A stretch of DNA of 64,000 nt from Alphaproteobacteria bacterium (GTDB taxonomy: Bacteria > Pseudomonadota > Alphaproteobacteria > CAAGCB01 > CAG-977). The translations under genes and the position numbers were made by a program. The notes beneath the pieces are model-generated. The model did no database searches. It was not told the DNA's origin and saw only the letters and a list, made by a program, of their open reading frames with translations. Below, in pieces: positions 61,735 through 64,000 of this stretch. The number at the start of each line of letters is the position of its first letter. Position 1 is the first letter of the stretch. The stretch lies in assembly GCA_024407875.1 (NCBI GenBank), contig JAKSVT010000001.1, positions 53,091 through 117,090 of the forward strand, in the 5' to 3' direction.

Positions 61735-62409
61735 ATGCTTCGAAAATTGAGGGATTTTATTGATACACTAATCCAACTGCTTCGAATTCCAGTTGGATTA
61801 GTTATGTTATTATCTATAGGACCATTACTTAAAACATATAAACATTATTGGCATATTCATACATATTTGAACTATAATAGACTAGGGCTGTTTGCTATAG
61901 GAATAATAACGATATTTTTCTTTAGATATATGACGCATTCTCACAGATCATCAGTTTCAACTTTGGAACATGAACTAACACATATATTATTTGCATTGTT
62001 AACATTTCATAAGATAACATCTTTAAAATTAAATGATGAAGGGGAAGGCCAAATGTCATTTAAAGGAAAAGGCAATTGGCTTATAGCATTATCACCATAT
62101 TTTTTCCCATTATGTGTATTCGGAATGATACTTGTTTACATTTATTATTCTAGGTTTAATGGAGTTTTGCCTGATTGGGTTTTGGTTGGAATAGGGGTTG
62201 CATTCGGGTATAATTTATGTTCATTTAAAGAGCAGCTCCATCCTGGGCAAACAGATTTTCAGGTTGCGGGTTTTTTATTTACAATATGTTTTATACCAAG
62301 TGCAAATTTAATTACCTTTGGTTCTGTTTTTGCTTTCGTAGAAAGAGATATTGAAGGCTTAAAATTCTTCTTTAATACATTTAAATATTTTTTGCTAAGT
62401 TTTTTCTAA
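61735..62409 (+). CDS. Membrane protein with HELTH motif (M50-like)
   Basis: 224 residues with five or so membrane segments. HELTH occurs in STLEHELTHILFALLTFHK at about residue 80, in a hydrophobic helix, as in site-2/M50 membrane metallopeptidases. No GxxPDG-type second motif is clear; a YNLCSFKEQLHPGQTDFQVAG stretch with His, Gln and Asp near 162-180 could supply the third ligand. It may be an uncharacterised membrane protease or a non-catalytic relative. It starts 27 bases after glgC and may be co-transcribed, though no metabolic link is apparent. Confidence 0.55.
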   Translation: MLRKLRDFIDTLIQLLRIPVGLVMLLSIGPLLKTYKHYWHIHTYLNYNRLGLFAIGIITIFFFRYMTHSHRSSVSTLEHELTHILFALLTFHKITSLKLNDEGEGQMSFKGKGNWLIALSPYFFPLCVFGMILVYIYYSRFNGVLPDWVLVGIGVAFGYNLCSFKEQLHPGQTDFQVAGFLFTICFIPSANLITFGSVFAFVERDIEGLKFFFNTFKYFLLSFF

Positions 62410-62467
62410 AAAATTGCGTAAGTTATTGTGATTTTGAATAAAGATTGTTTTAAAAGATTAAAAAAAC

Positions 62468-62496
62468 TTGACGAAATAGAAAAAAATCGAATAAAG
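62468..62496 (+). promoter_or_regulatory. Promoter of cdd-punA-deoC
   Basis: TTGACG (62468-62473) with 17-base spacer to ATAAAG. Preceded by the same A-run and followed by AAATA as in the rpsM promoter. The -10 is poor. Confidence 0.4.
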
Positions 62497-62530
62497 TAAC
62501 TAAAATTCTCTATTAATAACGAGGTTATAG

Positions 62531-62932
62531 ATGAGTGATATAGATACAATGTTGGATATGGCTCGTAAAGCAATCGAAAATGCATATTGTCCATATTCAA
62601 AGTTCCCTGTAGGTGCTGTTATTAAGGCTGAATCAGGAAAGTTGTATGCCTCTTGTAACGTTGAAAATGCTGCTTTTCCAGCAGGTTCATGCGCTGAACA
62701 AGGTGCCATAAGTGCTATGGTTTGTGGCGGTGATAGAAAAATTAAAGAAATTGTTGTTATGGGTGATGGTGAAGCATTAGTTTCTCCTTGTGGTTCGTGT
62801 CGTCAACGAATCCGAGAGTTCGGAGACGAAAATACGGTTGTATACATTTGTGACCGTAAGGGTGTTCGCAAAACCTTAACATTAAAAGAATTATTACCAT
62901 ATTCATTTGGTCCTGAAAATTTGGATATGTAG
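62531..62932 (+). CDS. cdd: Cytidine deaminase
   Basis: Converts cytidine and deoxycytidine to uridine forms. 133 residues, the small homotetrameric type. Zinc site: CAEQGA with the proton-shuttling Glu in the SCAEQ segment, and SPCGSCRQRI. Substrate segment SKFPVGAVIK and CNVENAAFPAG. GAGG lies before the ATG. First gene of the salvage operon. Confidence 0.95.
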   Translation: MSDIDTMLDMARKAIENAYCPYSKFPVGAVIKAESGKLYASCNVENAAFPAGSCAEQGAISAMVCGGDRKIKEIVVMGDGEALVSPCGSCRQRIREFGDENTVVYICDRKGVRKTLTLKELLPYSFGPENLDM

Positions 62933-62971
62933 TTAAAAATTAAAGATCTGTTTTAAAGAAAGGATAAATTG

Positions 62972-63787
62972 ATGAGTGATATGATCGATCAAGTCGCTAT
63001 GCAAATTAAGTCAAAAATTGGAAAATACAATCCAAAGATTGGTTTGATTTTAGGTAGTGGTTTAGGCGGAATGGCAGAGGTAATTAAAGATCCAATTGTT
63101 ATTCCTTACGAAGAGATCGAAGGATTTCCACATTCAACAGTTGCAGGACATGCAGGCCAATTAGTTGTAGGTAAATTAAATGGTGTTGATGTTTTATGTA
63201 TGCAAGGACGTGTTCATTTCTATGAAGGACATAGTCCAGCAATTTTAGCATTAGTTGTTCGTTCATATGCTCGTTTGGGTATTGAAACAATGATTTTGAC
63301 AAATGCAGCAGGTTCTTTGAATATAGATATGGGACCTGGAAGCTTGATGTGTATTTCTGATCACATCAATTTGTCAGGATGCAATCCTTTAATTGGACCT
63401 AACGATGAAAAAGTTGGACCTAGATTTCCTGATATGTCAGAAGCTTATGATGCAAATTTACGTAAAAAGTTGTTCGTAGCTGCTGAACAAGAAGGCGTAA
63501 TTATTAACACTGGTGTTTATGTAATGACATCAGGTCCTAACTTTGAAACTCCAGCAGAAGTACGTATGTTCAAGATGTTGGGCGGTGATGCTGTTGGTAT
63601 GTCAACAGTTCCAGAAACAATGGTTGCTGTTCATGCAGGAATGAAAGTATTAGGTGTTTCTGTTATTACAAATTTAGGTGCTGGTTTAACAGCAGATAAA
63701 ATGACACATGAAGAAACAATTACTCAAGCTAATGAAGCTGGTAAGAAGTTACAAAAAGTATTAACAAGATTAGTAAAGGAAATTTAA
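62972..63787 (+). CDS. punA: Purine-nucleoside phosphorylase
   Basis: Phosphorolysis of purine nucleosides to base and (deoxy)ribose-1-phosphate. 271 residues from ATG 62972 after AAGGA. Class of trimeric PNPs: [13 protein letters not shown] phosphate loop, [35 protein letters not shown] and [19 protein letters not shown]. Between cdd and deoC, it supplies sugar phosphate for the next enzyme. Confidence 0.93.
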   Translation: MSDMIDQVAMQIKSKIGKYNPKIGLILGSGLGGMAEVIKDPIVIPYEEIEGFPHSTVAGHAGQLVVGKLNGVDVLCMQGRVHFYEGHSPAILALVVRSYARLGIETMILTNAAGSLNIDMGPGSLMCISDHINLSGCNPLIGPNDEKVGPRFPDMSEAYDANLRKKLFVAAEQEGVIINTGVYVMTSGPNFETPAEVRMFKMLGGDAVGMSTVPETMVAVHAGMKVLGVSVITNLGAGLTADKMTHEETITQANEAGKKLQKVLTRLVKEI

Positions 63788-63789
63788 TT

Positions 63790-64000
63790 ATGAAGGAAAT
63801 TGCAGCAAAAGCATTATCTTTATTAGATTTAACAAGTTTAAATGATAATGATACAGATGAAAAAATCGTTGCATTATGTGCAAAAGCTCATGGCCCATTT
63901 GGACATACAGCGGCTGTCTGCGTATGGCCACGTTTTGTAAAATTAGCTAAAGCTGAATTAAAGGGCACAAACGTTGATGTAGCTACAGTTGTAAATTTCC
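63790..64000 (+). CDS. deoC: Deoxyribose-phosphate aldolase, partial at window end
   Basis: Cleaves deoxyribose-5-phosphate to glyceraldehyde-3-phosphate and acetaldehyde. The first 70 codons are present and the frame runs off the end at 64000. [20 protein letters not shown], then [12 protein letters not shown] and [17 protein letters not shown] match the E. coli-type DeoC N-terminus. It starts 2 bases after the punA stop. Completes the route from deoxynucleosides to central metabolism. Confidence 0.93.
   Translation, partial: MKEIAAKALSLLDLTSLNDNDTDEKIVALCAKAHGPFGHTAAVCVWPRFVKLAKAELKGTNVDVATVVNF

Noticed and set aside
1..64000. Insertion sequences, prophage or transposase remnants
   Set aside because: No transposase, integrase or phage structural gene and no terminal inverted repeats were recognised.

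Overview
The window looks like a chromosomal segment of a very AT-rich alphaproteobacterium, probably an uncultured gut- or host-associated lineage with a small genome (RF32-like or Rhodospirillales-like; this is inferred from gene content and base composition, not tested). It is Gram-negative: it carries lipid A/LPS genes (DUF374 acyltransferase, waaA, lpxK, an LpxL-like enzyme), mlaA/mlaC and outer-membrane or lipoprotein genes. MurE has the meso-diaminopimelate DNPR motif. Genes are tightly packed, many overlap by 1 to 41 bases, and TTG or GTG starts with good Shine-Dalgarno sequences are common (rpsM, rpoA, an Hsp70, waaA-operon genes).

Layout. 1-4473 (minus): a coupled operon of a divergent Hsp70, a J-like/PH-like partner and a small tail-anchored protein. 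4568-7767: three paralogous HNH nuclease-like proteins around an outer-membrane beta-barrel gene. 7908-10342: gmk and pepF. 10347-12444 (minus): an orphan ABC-type binding protein and a membrane sensor-like protein. 12506-21259 (minus): a trimmed division and cell wall cluster, mraZ-rsmH-ftsL-ftsI-murEF fusion-mraY-ftsW, with murD missing from its usual place and a six-box MraZ operator upstream. 21551-22095 (minus): RNase P RNA and tRNA-Ser(GCU). 22181-25932: three paralogous HExxH metallopeptidase-like proteins. 25941-30909: a nitroreductase-like protein, uvrB, an aspartate aminotransferase and a zinc-ribbon membrane protein. 31126-34554: rpsD, then rpsM-rpsK-rpoA-rplQ, with structured leaders. 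34763-36990: two membrane-hairpin proteins carrying YGxPSGGLV repeats, then tRNA-Gly(GCC). 37380-42520: mlaA/mlaC, a MetH-activation-domain-like protein, an NrdD-tail-like miniprotein, a lipoprotein hydrolase and a secreted helical protein. 42669-49902: a lipid A and isoprenoid block (DUF374-waaA-lpxK-lpxL-like-xseB-ispA-dxs). 49925-53232: two cation/proton antiporters flanking tRNA-Pro(GGG); the first has a poly-G tract inside its predicted promoter. 53369-56912: rpmH-rnpA-tandem yidD-yidC-engB. 57076-62409: an LplT-Aas fusion, glgC and a membrane HELTH protein. 62531-64000: cdd-punA-deoC nucleoside salvage; deoC runs off the end.

Housekeeping functions fall into coherent operons: division and peptidoglycan, ribosome/RNA polymerase, membrane protein insertion, lipid A, isoprenoids and nucleoside salvage. 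The lineage-specific part consists of three separate small paralogous families (HNH proteins, HExxH proteins, YGxPSGGLV-repeat proteins). A 12-bp motif, TTTTNGACAAAA, sits in the intergenic regions in front of all three families. This suggests, but does not prove, a shared regulon of host- or competitor-directed proteins. That motif, together with the antiporter's poly-G promoter, is the most novel signal I found.
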